Assembly: GCF_024296685.1 (NCBI RefSeq)
Contig: NZ_CP100763.1
Location: 2,232,001 to 2,296,000 of the forward strand
DNA: 64,000 nucleotides
Direction of reading: 5' to 3'
From: Natrinema marinum
Lineage (GTDB): Archaea; Halobacteriota; Halobacteria; Halobacteriales; Natrialbaceae
The translations under genes and the position numbers were made by a program. This document shows, piece by piece, positions 17,603-25,961 of this stretch. Numbering within the stretch: position 1 is the first letter of the stretch; the number at the start of each line of letters is the position of its first letter. Below the pieces are notes generated by a model. It was not told the origin of the DNA and made no database searches. It saw only the letters and a list, made by a program, of their open reading frames with translations.

Positions 17603-19234
17603 TCAGTCGTCGTCCGATTCGACGGGGCCACCGGGCGGCGATTCGGGTTCGGCCTTCCTGCTCGAGCCGATGAGGACGGTTTCGTCCTGCAGTAGCAGAC
17701 GGCCTTCGGTCGAACTGAAGTGTTTGATCAGTCCGAGCATCGCGAAGAAGCAGACGAAGGCGAACGGCGCGCCGGTGATGATCGCCGCCGACTGCAATGC
17801 GCTGACGCCGCCGATGATCATCAGGACCGCGGCAGTCATCCCGAGGACGACGCCCCAGAAGATCCGGTTGATGTTCGACGGATGTGCCTTCCCGCCGGTC
17901 GTCATCATCGAAACGGCGAGCGTCGACGAGTCCGCCGACGTGATGAAGAACGTCGTGACGAGGAGCATGAACGAGACCATGAACACCGTCCCGAGCGGGA
18001 ACGCGTCGAACATGATGAAGCCGGTCGTTTCGGGCCCGAGTTCGCCCGCCATCACCTGACTGAAGTCGGCGATCCCGTTGTGCTGCATCCAGACGGCCGT
18101 TCCGCCGAGCGAAACGAACCACGGAATCGTCGCTGCCGAGGTCGCGACGATACCGGTGAATGCGACCTCACGAACGGTTCGGCCGCGGGAGATCCGTGCG
18201 ATGAACAGTCCCGCGAACGGCGACCACGAGAGCGCCCAGGCCCAGTAGAAGACGGTCCAAGCGTTCGCCCACTCGGTTCCTCCTTCGACACCGGCACCGG
18301 TGAAGAGGCTCATCGAGACGAAGTCAGTGATCATCCCGCCGATGGCCTGCGTTCCGAGCAGGACCAGAAAGATCGACGGACCAACAACGAAGGTCGCGAC
18401 CAGCAGGGTGACGAAGAGGATCATGTTGAAGTTCGAGAGCCGCCGGATCCCCTTGTCGACCCCCAGCACCATCGAGAGAGTGAACAGGAGCGTCATCGTC
18501 GTCACCACGACGATGATCCCGGCGTTCCCCAAGTCGACTCCCCACTGGTAGTTGAGACCGCTGATGAACTGGCTCCCGATGAAGCCAAGCGACGTCGCGA
18601 CGCCACCGATGGTCGCAAAGACGGCGAGGATGTCGATGACTTTCGCGACCGGCCCGTCCAGGTTCTCCTTTCCGAGGATCGGCGTGAGTGCCGAGGACAC
18701 CCGGAGGGGAACGTTGTCGTAGTTGTACGTGAAGTAGCCGATCGCGATCCCCATGATCGTGAACACGGCCAGCTGCGGTAGCGCCCAGTGGAAGAGCGTC
18801 TGCTGGATGGCGATGCTCATCGCCGCGCCCGATTGGCTACCGACATCGAACAGCGGCGATGGGTTGTCGTAGTAGAACAGTGCCTCCGTCGGCCCCCAGA
18901 ACACGACACCTGCCGCGAAGCCTGCAGAGTACAGCATCGCGAAGAACGAGAGGAAGCTGTACTCGGGTGGATCGTCACCGAAACGGAGCTTGCCCCATGG
19001 ACTGAAGATCAAGAACAAGAGGAAGAGAACGATCAGGAACACGATCGCCAGCAGTGCCCAGTTCAGGTACTCGAGCATCACAGTGTTGAGCGTCGAGATC
19101 GTCCCTCGGACGAGGCTCCGGTTGACGAAGAACATCCCGATCACCCCGACGGTCAACAACGCACCGAACGCGAAGACGATCGGATCGATCTCCTCGAGGA
19201 ACTCGTCGACCATCCCTTGGTCGGCGCTGCTCAT
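17603..19234 (-). CDS. BCCT-family osmolyte/carnitine-type transporter
   Basis: A 543-residue secondary transporter with about 12 membrane segments, as in BetP, OpuD and EctM. The family signature around helix 8 is seen in FYWAWALSWSPFAGLF followed by IARISRGRTVRE. The segment after it continues with TGIVATSAATIPWF. Members import glycine betaine, choline, carnitine or ectoine with Na+ or H+. I chose the ATG at 19234 (MSSADQGMVDEF) because GGAGGTGA lies seven bases upstream, a strong Shine-Dalgarno site. It sits inside the ectoine-type catabolic island, so it may import the island's substrate. Confidence 0.93.
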   Translation of the reverse strand: MSSADQGMVDEFLEEIDPIVFAFGALLTVGVIGMFFVNRSLVRGTISTLNTVMLEYLNWALLAIVFLIVLFLLFLIFSPWGKLRFGDDPPEYSFLSFFAMLYSAGFAAGVVFWGPTEALFYYDNPSPLFDVGSQSGAAMSIAIQQTLFHWALPQLAVFTIMGIAIGYFTYNYDNVPLRVSSALTPILGKENLDGPVAKVIDILAVFATIGGVATSLGFIGSQFISGLNYQWGVDLGNAGIIVVVTTMTLLFTLSMVLGVDKGIRRLSNFNMILFVTLLVATFVVGPSIFLVLLGTQAIGGMITDFVSMSLFTGAGVEGGTEWANAWTVFYWAWALSWSPFAGLFIARISRGRTVREVAFTGIVATSAATIPWFVSLGGTAVWMQHNGIADFSQVMAGELGPETTGFIMFDAFPLGTVFMVSFMLLVTTFFITSADSSTLAVSMMTTGGKAHPSNINRIFWGVVLGMTAAVLMIIGGVSALQSAAIITGAPFAFVCFFAMLGLIKHFSSTEGRLLLQDETVLIGSSRKAEPESPPGGPVESDDD

Positions 19235-19617
19235 CGTCTCACCTCCCGAATCGAGCCACAGGTCGTTGCTTGCCCGAGTCTCCACCTACCATTCGCCATG
19301 CTGCGTGATGGCATACCGCTACCATTGACACCGTATACAATAAGTGTTTCTCACTCTCCGAGATTGTCAACAGTTTGTATTGGGTGTAAAACCTCTAAGA
19401 ACGCCCCATTAAGCCGATATTCATAATTCTAAGTCCAATTATATGGGCTATTTGAGCCCATTCTTGGTATTTATTGGGTGAGTGGCTGCTTTTAGCCAGT
19501 TTTCGAGTGAGTCAGTAATTGAGTATCGATAGTCTCCGTTCTACGGTGATGACGTAGCTGGCCCGCTACCGAGTCCCGAGCGCCGGCGACCGAAAACGGA
19601 ATCCGAAGGCGACCGTC
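19235..19617. promoter_or_regulatory. Long AT-rich leader/promoter region of the BCCT gene
   Basis: About 380 bases without a gene and with much lower GC than its surroundings. It holds a Shine-Dalgarno site (GGAGGT, minus strand, 19241-19246). It holds a CCGTATACAATAAG motif at 19331-19344, like other promoters of the island. It also holds a perfect hairpin ATGGGCT-N5-AGCCCAT at 19443-19461, and GGCT-N6-AGCC near 19487. The hairpin could end the upstream minus-strand gene (19618-20265) or be an element of the BCCT leader. Confidence 0.5.
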
Positions 19618-20265
19618 TCAGTTCGTCAGTTCCTCGAGCGTGCGCTCCCGATCGTCGGCGCTTTCGGCCACCTGCTCGGAGAACTCGTCGACGCGATCCT
19701 TGATCTCCTCGCGGGAGTCTGCCGGCGAAAAGCCGTCCGACATCGTTAGCAGGCGAACGAACGCGCGGAGTTCCTCGTCGGTGAGCTGGGCGAACTCCTC
19801 GTTCTCGAGCTTTTCGATGACCTCGTCGACGTCGATCTGGCCGACCGGTTCGACGCTGAACTCGACGTTGACCATCCGGTAGTTCGAGCCGGCTAGCTGC
19901 TGTTCGGCCTTGCCGACGCCCTCGGAGAGCATGTCCTTGAACGGGGTGTGATACCCCATCGTCCCGAGGTGGAGGAAGGCGAGCATGTCGGTGATCCCCT
20001 GCGTGTAGGCGTCGCGGTCCTCCGCATCGGGATCGAAGACCGTCTCCCGGTCGCGTTCCTCCATATACTCGAAAAGAATGCTGAAATCGAGGATCGCGTT
20101 ACGGACTCGGCGTCGGATGCGGTTTCGCTTCTGTTTTTTCGAGTGGTCGGTGTAGTCGGTTTTCCGGCCGAGCAGAAAGTCGCGGTCGGAGGGCGTGAGA
20201 ATCCCACGCGGGCGATCCGAATCCGCAGCCGTCTGGAGCGACTCCGGTACGTCGTCCTGACTCAT
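19618..20265 (-). CDS. Haloarchaeal protein of unknown function
   Basis: 215 residues, soluble and charged. The N-terminal half has GILTPSDRDFLLGRK followed by a very basic stretch (KKQKRNRIRRRVR). It then has LDFSILFEYMEERDRE, a pattern seen in a haloarchaea-specific protein group of unknown role. The C-terminal half is acidic and helical (EEIKDRVDEFSEQV). I chose ATG 20265 (MSQDDVPESL) because a GTACACAGG motif and TATA-like bases lie immediately upstream. No catalytic motif seen. Confidence 0.75.
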   Translation of the reverse strand: MSQDDVPESLQTAADSDRPRGILTPSDRDFLLGRKTDYTDHSKKQKRNRIRRRVRNAILDFSILFEYMEERDRETVFDPDAEDRDAYTQGITDMLAFLHLGTMGYHTPFKDMLSEGVGKAEQQLAGSNYRMVNVEFSVEPVGQIDVDEVIEKLENEEFAQLTDEELRAFVRLLTMSDGFSPADSREEIKDRVDEFSEQVAESADDRERTLEELTN

Positions 20266-20352
20266 ACAGAGTACACAGGTAGCGTCCGAATTAACGTTTC
20301 TGATCCGCCGAACGTGATTCCGTGCGAACAATTTCGCGGACGGAGACTGAGG

Positions 20353-21633
20353 TCACGGCCGCCGTCGCGAGAGTTCCACCGCGGTCTCGGACAGCAACGC
20401 CACACCGATCTCGAGGCTCTCCTCGTCGACGTCGAACGTGGGCGTGTGGTGGCTCGTCGGGTGGTCGGTCCCGATCAGAACGTAGGAGGCGAGGCCACCA
20501 TTGTCCTGAACCCGCTGCATGAGGTAGGTGACGTCCTCGCTCACGCCGAACTCCTCGCTCGGAATGACTCGGTCGACGCCTTCGAGTTCCCACGCGACGT
20601 TCCCGACGAGGTCCCGTAAGGCGGGGTGGCTGTCGACGCGGGGCGATTCGCTGATCACCCGCGGCGTCACGTCGCAGTCGTGTAGCTCCGCGGCGGCGTA
20701 GAGCACCCGCTCGAGTTCGGTGCGCATGTACTCCATCAGGGCCGTCGTCTCGCCGCGGACCTCGGCCTCCATGGTGACCTCCTCGGCGATGACGTTGCTC
20801 GCGGTACCGCCCTCGATGTGGCCGACGTTCACCCGCGTCAGGCCGTCGCTGTGGCGCGGAATGCCGTAGGCGTTCTGGATGGCGGTCGCCGCCGCTTGCA
20901 TGGCGTTTGCCCCCTCGTTGGGCGCCTTCCCCGCGTGGGCGCTCGCCCCCTCGAAGGTCGCGGTCAGGTGGGCCATCGCCAGGGGTTTCTCGATTCCGGC
21001 GACGATCTCGCCGGTCGGGTGATCGAGGCCGATATGAAGCGCGAGCAGGTAGTCGACATCGTCGAGGTAGCCGCTCTCGGCCATCGCCTTCCCCCCGCCG
21101 GAGATCTCCTCTGCGGGCTGGAAGAAGACCTTTAACGTCCCGGAAAAGTCGCTTCGCTTGACCGTCTCGAGCGTGCCGAGGGCCATCGCGAGGTGGGCGT
21201 CGTGGCCGCAGGCGTGCATGTAGCCGTCGTGTTCGGAGCGAAAGCCCTCGGCGGCCGGCCGGTGGTCGCCCTCGGTCGACTCCCGCATCGAGATCGCGTC
21301 GAGGTCGACGCGCAGACCGAGACACGGCCCCTCGCCCTGCTCGAGGACCGCGATCACGCCGGTGTGTCCGTCGGCGGTACGCTCTAAGATGTCCGGCCTG
21401 ACGCCCGCCTCGCGCGCTCGTTCGCGCCATGGCTCGAGTTCCGACTCTGGAGGGACCGCCATGCGCTCGTCGGTCGCCAGCGCCTCGCGGCCGACGACGA
21501 TCTCGTCGACGCCGATCCGCTCGAGCTCCTCGACGACGCGGGCCGTCGTCCGAAACTCGCGCCAGCCGGGTTCGGGGTGGCGGTGAAACGCCCGCCGTAG
21601 CTCGCTCAGTCTGGTGCGTGCCTCGTGAGACAT
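20353..21633 (-). CDS. M20 amidohydrolase of AbgA type, paralogue 2
   Basis: 426 residues, closely similar throughout to the protein at 13028-14335. The zinc ligands are in [12 protein letters not shown] and the catalytic Glu in FFQPAEEISGG. The dimerisation domain has [17 protein letters not shown], and the final metal His is in [10 protein letters not shown]. The AbgA-type insert WRERAREAGV is present. Start ATG 21633 (MSHEARTRLSE) follows GGGAGA; an ATG 12 bases upstream is possible. Family members hydrolyse p-aminobenzoyl-glutamate and N-acyl amino acids. In this setting it is another candidate N-acetyl-diaminobutyrate deacetylase. Confidence 0.88.
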   Translation of the reverse strand: MSHEARTRLSELRRAFHRHPEPGWREFRTTARVVEELERIGVDEIVVGREALATDERMAVPPESELEPWRERAREAGVRPDILERTADGHTGVIAVLEQGEGPCLGLRVDLDAISMRESTEGDHRPAAEGFRSEHDGYMHACGHDAHLAMALGTLETVKRSDFSGTLKVFFQPAEEISGGGKAMAESGYLDDVDYLLALHIGLDHPTGEIVAGIEKPLAMAHLTATFEGASAHAGKAPNEGANAMQAAATAIQNAYGIPRHSDGLTRVNVGHIEGGTASNVIAEEVTMEAEVRGETTALMEYMRTELERVLYAAAELHDCDVTPRVISESPRVDSHPALRDLVGNVAWELEGVDRVIPSEEFGVSEDVTYLMQRVQDNGGLASYVLIGTDHPTSHHTPTFDVDEESLEIGVALLSETAVELSRRRP

Positions 21634-21673
21634 TCTCTCCCGCAAAGTAGGGCGAGCAGCTACTTAACGGTAG

Positions 21674-21690
21674 TCAATAATCGTACACAG
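21674..21690 (-). promoter_or_regulatory. Putative operator upstream of M20 paralogue 2
   Basis: TCAATAATCGTACACAG matches, at 14 of 17 positions, the sequence found at 23651-23667 in the next promoter (TCAATAACTGTATACAG on the opposite strand). It lies about 45 bases before the M20 start and next to AT-rich sequence. Confidence 0.5.
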
Positions 21691-21811
21691 TCTCTACGCC
21701 GGTAGTGTAACAGGCTGTCGGATCGAACCCGAGGTCCGTTCGATCGACGACCGGTCACCCGACCGCGCTATCGTCGCGATGGACGCCCGAAAGACCGGCT
21801 TCGACCGGCGC

Positions 21812-22201
21812 TCAGCCGAGGTACGCGATCGCGTCCATCTCCACGCGGACATCCTCCGGCAGCCGCGCGACCTCGACGCAGACTCTCGCGGGCGGCTCGT
21901 CGTCGAACCGCGCGTCGTAGGCCGCGTTGACCCGCTCGTAGTCCTCGAGGTCGGTCAGGTAGACGGTGACCTTGACCACGTCCGCGAGGCCGTCGCCGCC
22001 GGCTTCCTCGACGACGGCGGCGATGTTGTCGAGCACGCGGTCGGTCTGTGCTTCGATGTCGCCCTCGACGGGCTCGCCGGTGTCGGGATCGACCGGACCG
22101 TAGCCGGAGACGTAGCACGTGTCGCCGGCGCGGACGCCCTGGGAGTAGGGGTTGTCGTTGCTCGGCGTGCCGTCGGTCTCGATGGGGGTAGTGTCGGACA
22201 T
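21812..22201 (-). CDS. RidA-family enamine/imine deaminase 1
   Basis: A 129-residue trimeric-type RidA/YjgF protein. Conserved elements are NPYSQGVRAGDTCYVSG near the N-terminus and KVTVYLTDLEDYERVNAAY. The active-site Arg is in PPARVCVEVARLP. RidA hydrolyses reactive enamines and imines released by PLP enzymes. It starts 12 bases after the stop of the diaminobutyrate-type aminotransferase, in one operon, so it probably detoxifies imine by-products there and of the nearby ammonia-lyase. Confidence 0.92.
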   Translation of the reverse strand: MSDTTPIETDGTPSNDNPYSQGVRAGDTCYVSGYGPVDPDTGEPVEGDIEAQTDRVLDNIAAVVEEAGGDGLADVVKVTVYLTDLEDYERVNAAYDARFDDEPPARVCVEVARLPEDVRVEMDAIAYLG

Positions 22202-22213
22202 CGTTCGTACGTC

Positions 22214-23596
22214 TCAGGCCGTCTGAGCCGCTTCGGCGGTCACGGCCTCGATCGCCTCGACGACGATGTCGAGGGCCGTTTCGGCCAGCTCGTGGGTGAG
22301 CACGAGCGGCGGGAGGAACCGGAGCACGTTGCCGTGGCGGCCGGCCGTCCAGACGAGGACGCCGCGCTCGAAACAGTACTGCTGGATCGCGTCGACGAGG
22401 TCGCCGTCGGGGGTCCCGTCTTCGTCGACGAACTCCGCGCCGATGAACAGGCCCTTCCCGCGGATATCGGCGAGCCGGTCGGTCTCGTCTGCGGCCTCGT
22501 GAAGGCGACCCCGGATGTACTCGCCGAGGTCGCGGGCGTGGGCCAGCAGGTCGTGGTCCTGGATATACTCGATGGCGCGGGTGCCGGCGCGCATGCCGAC
22601 GACGTGGCCGCGGTAGGTGCCGGCGTGGTCGCCCGACCCCCACGTGTCCAGGTCCTCGTGGTACATCGTCGCCGAGAGCGGGAAGCCGACGCCGCCCAGC
22701 GCCTTCGCGGAGGTCATGGCGTCGGGCGTGACGCCCGCCCAGTCACTGGCCCACCACTGGCCCGAGCGGCCGAGTCCGCTCTGGATCTCGTCGAAGACGA
22801 GCGTCACGTCGTTGTCGTCGGCGATGTCGCGCAGCCCCTGCAAGAACCCCTCCGGCGGCGTGACGATGCCACCCTCGCCTTGGATCGGCTCGACGATGAT
22901 GCCGGCCGGATTGGCGAGGCCGCCGTAGGGGTCCTCGACGATGGCCTGGACCTCCTCGAGCGCGTGATCGACCGCCTCCTCGGGCGACTTGTCCTGTCGG
23001 AACGGGTGGGGATAGGGCGCGTGGACGACATCGGGAAGCAGGGGCGTGTAGTGGCCCTTGAACTTCTTGTTCGACGTGACGCTCATCGCGCCGGTCGTCG
23101 CGCCGTGGTAGGCCCCGCGGAACGCGATCAGCCCGTCGCCGCCGGTGTTGTACTTGGCGAGTTTGATCGACGCCTCGATGGCGTCGCTGCCGGTCGGGCC
23201 GCCGAAGACGACCTTGTTCTGTCCCTGCAAGCCGTCGGGGGCGATCTCGTCGAGTTTCTCGATCAGTTCGAGCCGGGCTTCCGTCGGGAAGTCGACCGTG
23301 TGAACGAACTTGTCGGCCTGCTCGTGGACCGCCTCGAGCACGTACGGGTTCGAGTGACCGACGTTGAGCACGCCGATCCCCGCGAAAAGGTCGATGTAGG
23401 TGTTACCGTCGGCATCGCGGACCGTCGCGCCCTTCCCCTCCTCGAATGCGATCGGGATGTCTTCGGGGTAGGCGACCGCGCTACTGTCGATCTCGCGCTG
23501 TTTCTCGAGCAGCGCCCGGGTGTTCGGACCGGGAACGTCGTCGACGGTCGGTGCATCCTCGAAGTGGAGTTCGTCTATCGGCGGTCCTGCCGTCAT
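22214..23596 (-). CDS. Class III aminotransferase, diaminobutyrate-2-oxoglutarate type
   Basis: 460 residues. The cofactor segment [17 protein letters not shown] and the following [16 protein letters not shown] resemble the 2,4-diaminobutyrate aminotransferases (Dat/EctB) and the catabolic DoeD. In other class III enzymes the segment is usually NSGxEAxExA. The Asp is in [14 protein letters not shown] and the PLP lysine in [13 protein letters not shown]. In ectoine breakdown such an enzyme converts 2,4-diaminobutyrate to aspartate semialdehyde. RidA follows in the same operon. The alternative is 4-aminobutyrate or another omega-amino donor. It is not the EctB of a synthesis operon, since no ectA or ectC is nearby. 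Confidence 0.85.
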   Translation of the reverse strand: MTAGPPIDELHFEDAPTVDDVPGPNTRALLEKQREIDSSAVAYPEDIPIAFEEGKGATVRDADGNTYIDLFAGIGVLNVGHSNPYVLEAVHEQADKFVHTVDFPTEARLELIEKLDEIAPDGLQGQNKVVFGGPTGSDAIEASIKLAKYNTGGDGLIAFRGAYHGATTGAMSVTSNKKFKGHYTPLLPDVVHAPYPHPFRQDKSPEEAVDHALEEVQAIVEDPYGGLANPAGIIVEPIQGEGGIVTPPEGFLQGLRDIADDNDVTLVFDEIQSGLGRSGQWWASDWAGVTPDAMTSAKALGGVGFPLSATMYHEDLDTWGSGDHAGTYRGHVVGMRAGTRAIEYIQDHDLLAHARDLGEYIRGRLHEAADETDRLADIRGKGLFIGAEFVDEDGTPDGDLVDAIQQYCFERGVLVWTAGRHGNVLRFLPPLVLTHELAETALDIVVEAIEAVTAEAAQTA

Positions 23597-23650
23597 ACGT
23601 ATGGGCAGGTGGAACGATCATAAATAACTTGTCCACAATATCCATGAAAG

Positions 23651-23667
23651 CTGTATACAGTTATTGA
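23651..23667. promoter_or_regulatory. Palindromic putative operator between aminotransferase and proline dehydrogenase
   Basis: CTGTATACAG at 23651-23660 is a perfect 10-base palindrome, followed by TTATTGA and then AACACAG. The 17-base unit resembles 21674-21690. It lies 55 bases before the minus-strand aminotransferase start and about 100 before proline dehydrogenase, so it could control both. Confidence 0.5.
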
Positions 23668-23768
23668 ACACAGAGGGCGTATCGGACCTCGAGCCAGCGT
23701 GCCTCGCGTGGAGACAGGCGTCGAAAATCGGAGGAACACCCTTACCGCTGGCGTGCTTTCTGCGTCCT

Positions 23769-24605
23769 ATGATCCCGCCGATCGCGAGCCGGTTCGTCGC
23801 GGGGGAGTCGCCGGCGACGGCGCTCGAGCACGTCCGCCGGCTGAACGACCGCGACGTGAAGGCGATCCTCAACCTGCTGGGCGAACACTACGACGACCGC
23901 GACGATGCGACCGCCGACGCAGCCGAATACCGGCAACTGGTCGACGATATCGCGGGCTCGGGCCTCGAGGCCTGCATTTCGGTCAAACCGTCCCAGTTGG
24001 GGTTAGACATCGGCGAGGATGTCTTCCGAGAGGAACTGGCCGCGATCGTCGACGCCGCGGCCGACCACGGGGTCTTCGTCTGGATCGACATGGAAGATCA
24101 CACGACGACCGACGCGACGCTGGACGCCTTCGAAAACGTCGCCCGCGAACACGGAGGCGGCGTCGGCGTCTGCGTACAGGCGAACCTCAGGCGCACGCGG
24201 GCGGACGTGCGCCGGCTCGCCGACGTGCCGGGCAAGGTCCGATTCGTCAAGGGCGCCTACGATCCGCCGGCCGACGTGGCCTACGCGGACGGCACACGGG
24301 TCGACCAGGAGTATCGGACGCTGCTCGAGTACGCCTTCGAGCACTACGACGGCGGCATCGCGGTCGGGAGCCACGATCCGGCGATGATCGAGCACGCGAA
24401 AGCGCTCCACGACCGATACGGCACCGACTTCGAGTTCCAGTTGCTCATGGGCGTGCGCGAGAACGTCCAGGAGGAACTGGCCGCGGAGTACGAGGTCTGG
24501 CAGTACGTCCCCTACGGCGACCAGTGGAAGTCGTACTTCTACCGGCGGGTTACCGAGCGGACGGACAACCTCCGCTTTGCGCTACGGGCCGTCCTGACCG
24601 GGTAG
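23769..24605 (+). CDS. Proline dehydrogenase
   Basis: FAD enzyme of 278 residues oxidising proline to pyrroline-5-carboxylate. The TIM-barrel family motifs include ISVKPSQLGLD, FVWIDMED, and KVRFVKGAYDPP. The C-terminal substrate motif is YVPYGDQWKSYFYRRVTER. Length fits monofunctional archaeal/Gram-positive ProDH rather than PutA. I chose the ATG at 23769 (MIPPIASRFVAG); 35 residues of an upstream in-frame extension run through the promoter. No P5C dehydrogenase is adjacent. Proline joins ectoine as a compatible solute that this island could use. Confidence 0.92.
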   Translation: MIPPIASRFVAGESPATALEHVRRLNDRDVKAILNLLGEHYDDRDDATADAAEYRQLVDDIAGSGLEACISVKPSQLGLDIGEDVFREELAAIVDAAADHGVFVWIDMEDHTTTDATLDAFENVAREHGGGVGVCVQANLRRTRADVRRLADVPGKVRFVKGAYDPPADVAYADGTRVDQEYRTLLEYAFEHYDGGIAVGSHDPAMIEHAKALHDRYGTDFEFQLLMGVRENVQEELAAEYEVWQYVPYGDQWKSYFYRRVTERTDNLRFALRAVLTG

Positions 24606-24651
24606 CAAGACGGACGACGGACACTTGATCCCGCGGCCCGTTTGCTCGACC

Positions 24652-25383
24652 ATGTGCGGTCGCTACACGCTCACCGTCGCGCAGGACGACCTCGAGGCGC
24701 GGTTCGACGCCCGGTTTCGGGACGCGTCCGACCCCGACTCGGGCTCGGATCCGTCGTTCGCTCCTCGCTACAACATGGCCCCCGGCCAGGAGCTGCCGGT
24801 TATCACCGACGCCGAGCCGGAGACGATCCAGCACCTCGAGTGGGGGCTGGTGCCGTCGTGGGCCGACGACGACAGCGGCGGGCTGATCAACGCGCGAGCG
24901 GAGTCCGTCGCCGAGAAGCCGAGCTTTCGGGAGGCCTACCAGCGGCGTCGCTGTCTGGTTCCGGCGGACGGCTTCTACGAGTGGGTCGAGACCGACGACG
25001 GGAAACAGCCCTACCGAGTCAGTTTCGAGGACGAGCGCGTGTTCGCGCTGGCCGGTCTCTGGGAGCGCTGGGAACCGAAAACGACCCAGACCGGGCTGGA
25101 CGCGTTCGGCGGCGGGGTCGACGAGGAAACCGAGAGCGGCCCGCTCGAGACCTTTACTATCGTGACGACGGAACCGAACGACCTCGTCGCGGATCTTCAC
25201 CACCGAATGGCGGTGATCCTCGAGCCGGACGACGAGCGCCGGTGGCTGACGGCCGACGATCCGCGCGCGTTACTCGAGCCGCATCCGGCCGAGGAGATGC
25301 GGACGTACCCGGTGTCGACGGCTATGAACGATCCGTCGGTCGACGAGCCGTCGCTGCTCGAGCCGTTCGAGCCGGCGGGGTAG
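24652..25383 (+). CDS. SRAP (HMCES/YedK) family DNA-crosslink protein
   Basis: 243 residues starting MCGRYTL, so Cys2 becomes the N-terminal nucleophile after Met removal. SRAP proteins form a covalent thiazolidine link to abasic sites in single-stranded DNA. Other family landmarks are present: PRYNMAPGQ, LEWGLVPSWA, INARAES, CLVPADGFYEW with the catalytic Glu, and HHRMAVIL with the active-site His. The ATG at 24652 is fixed by the Cys2 requirement, so the nine-residue upstream extension is not real. Confidence 0.95.
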   Translation: MCGRYTLTVAQDDLEARFDARFRDASDPDSGSDPSFAPRYNMAPGQELPVITDAEPETIQHLEWGLVPSWADDDSGGLINARAESVAEKPSFREAYQRRRCLVPADGFYEWVETDDGKQPYRVSFEDERVFALAGLWERWEPKTTQTGLDAFGGGVDEETESGPLETFTIVTTEPNDLVADLHHRMAVILEPDDERRWLTADDPRALLEPHPAEEMRTYPVSTAMNDPSVDEPSLLEPFEPAG

Positions 25384-25417
25384 CGAAACGCAGTCGACTC
25401 GTTCCAACGAATATATG

Positions 25418-25433
25418 TTTTAGGTCTGCCTAA
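25418..25433 (+). promoter_or_regulatory. Iron-box-like operator 1 (GMC oxidoreductase operon)
   Basis: TTTTAGG-TCTG-CCTAA, an inverted repeat, lies between a TATA-like AATATATG (25410-25417) and the ATG at 25443. It belongs to the set of five near-identical boxes in this cluster. The half-sites match the type bound by haloarchaeal DtxR/SirR (Idr) iron repressors (known family; binding here is inferred). Confidence 0.75.
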
Positions 25434-25442
25434 TCTCGCCGC

Positions 25443-25961
25443 ATGGAGCTGACCAGACGGGACGCGGTCGCCGCGCTGACGGCCCTCGGCGTCGGTGGGA
25501 CGCTCTCGGGCTGTGTCGCCCCGCCGGGCACCGAGCCGGTCGACACCGAACGACTCCGCGAGGGGCTGGCCGCGGCCGCCGAAGTCGTCTACCCGAGCGA
25601 GGTCACCGGGACGGCGACGTTCGTCGAGGCGTTCCTCGAGGGCCGGCTCGAGGATCGATCGCACGCCGAGGGGATGGAAGCGGCGGTCGCGGAACTGGAC
25701 GAGAACGCGTCAGTGTGGTACGACGACCGGTTCGCGGCGCTGTCGAGAGACGACCGCGAGCAGGTCCTTCGGAACCTACACGCCGACAGCGCCAACGAAC
25801 ACCCCGAGGGGACGACATCCGAGCGAGTGCGCTACTACGTGGTGAACGAACTGCTGCTCGCGCTGTACGCCTCGCCGGCCGGCGGGGAACTCGTCGGGCT
25901 CGAGAACCCGCAGGGCCATCCCGGCGGACTCGGAAGCTACCAGCGGGGGCCCGAGGCGTGA
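25443..25961 (+). CDS. Gluconate 2-dehydrogenase subunit 3-like lipoprotein
   Basis: 172 residues. A twin-arginine signal (LTRRDAVAAL) and lipobox (LSGC, Cys at about 21) predict Tat export and lipid anchoring outside the cell. The mature part resembles the small subunit of membrane-bound gluconate 2-dehydrogenase (AAEVVYPSEVTGTATFVEAF, split across its helices). Its stop overlaps the GTG start of the GMC flavoprotein gene by four bases. Together they form a two-subunit dehydrogenase. The subunit also resembles the Tat escort role of the family. It has an iron-box operator. Confidence 0.8.
   Translation: MELTRRDAVAALTALGVGGTLSGCVAPPGTEPVDTERLREGLAAAAEVVYPSEVTGTATFVEAFLEGRLEDRSHAEGMEAAVAELDENASVWYDDRFAALSRDDREQVLRNLHADSANEHPEGTTSERVRYYVVNELLLALYASPAGGELVGLENPQGHPGGLGSYQRGPEA

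Noticed and set aside
22214-23596. EctB of an ectoine synthesis operon
   Set aside because: No ectA or ectC next to it; RidA and catabolic genes surround it instead.
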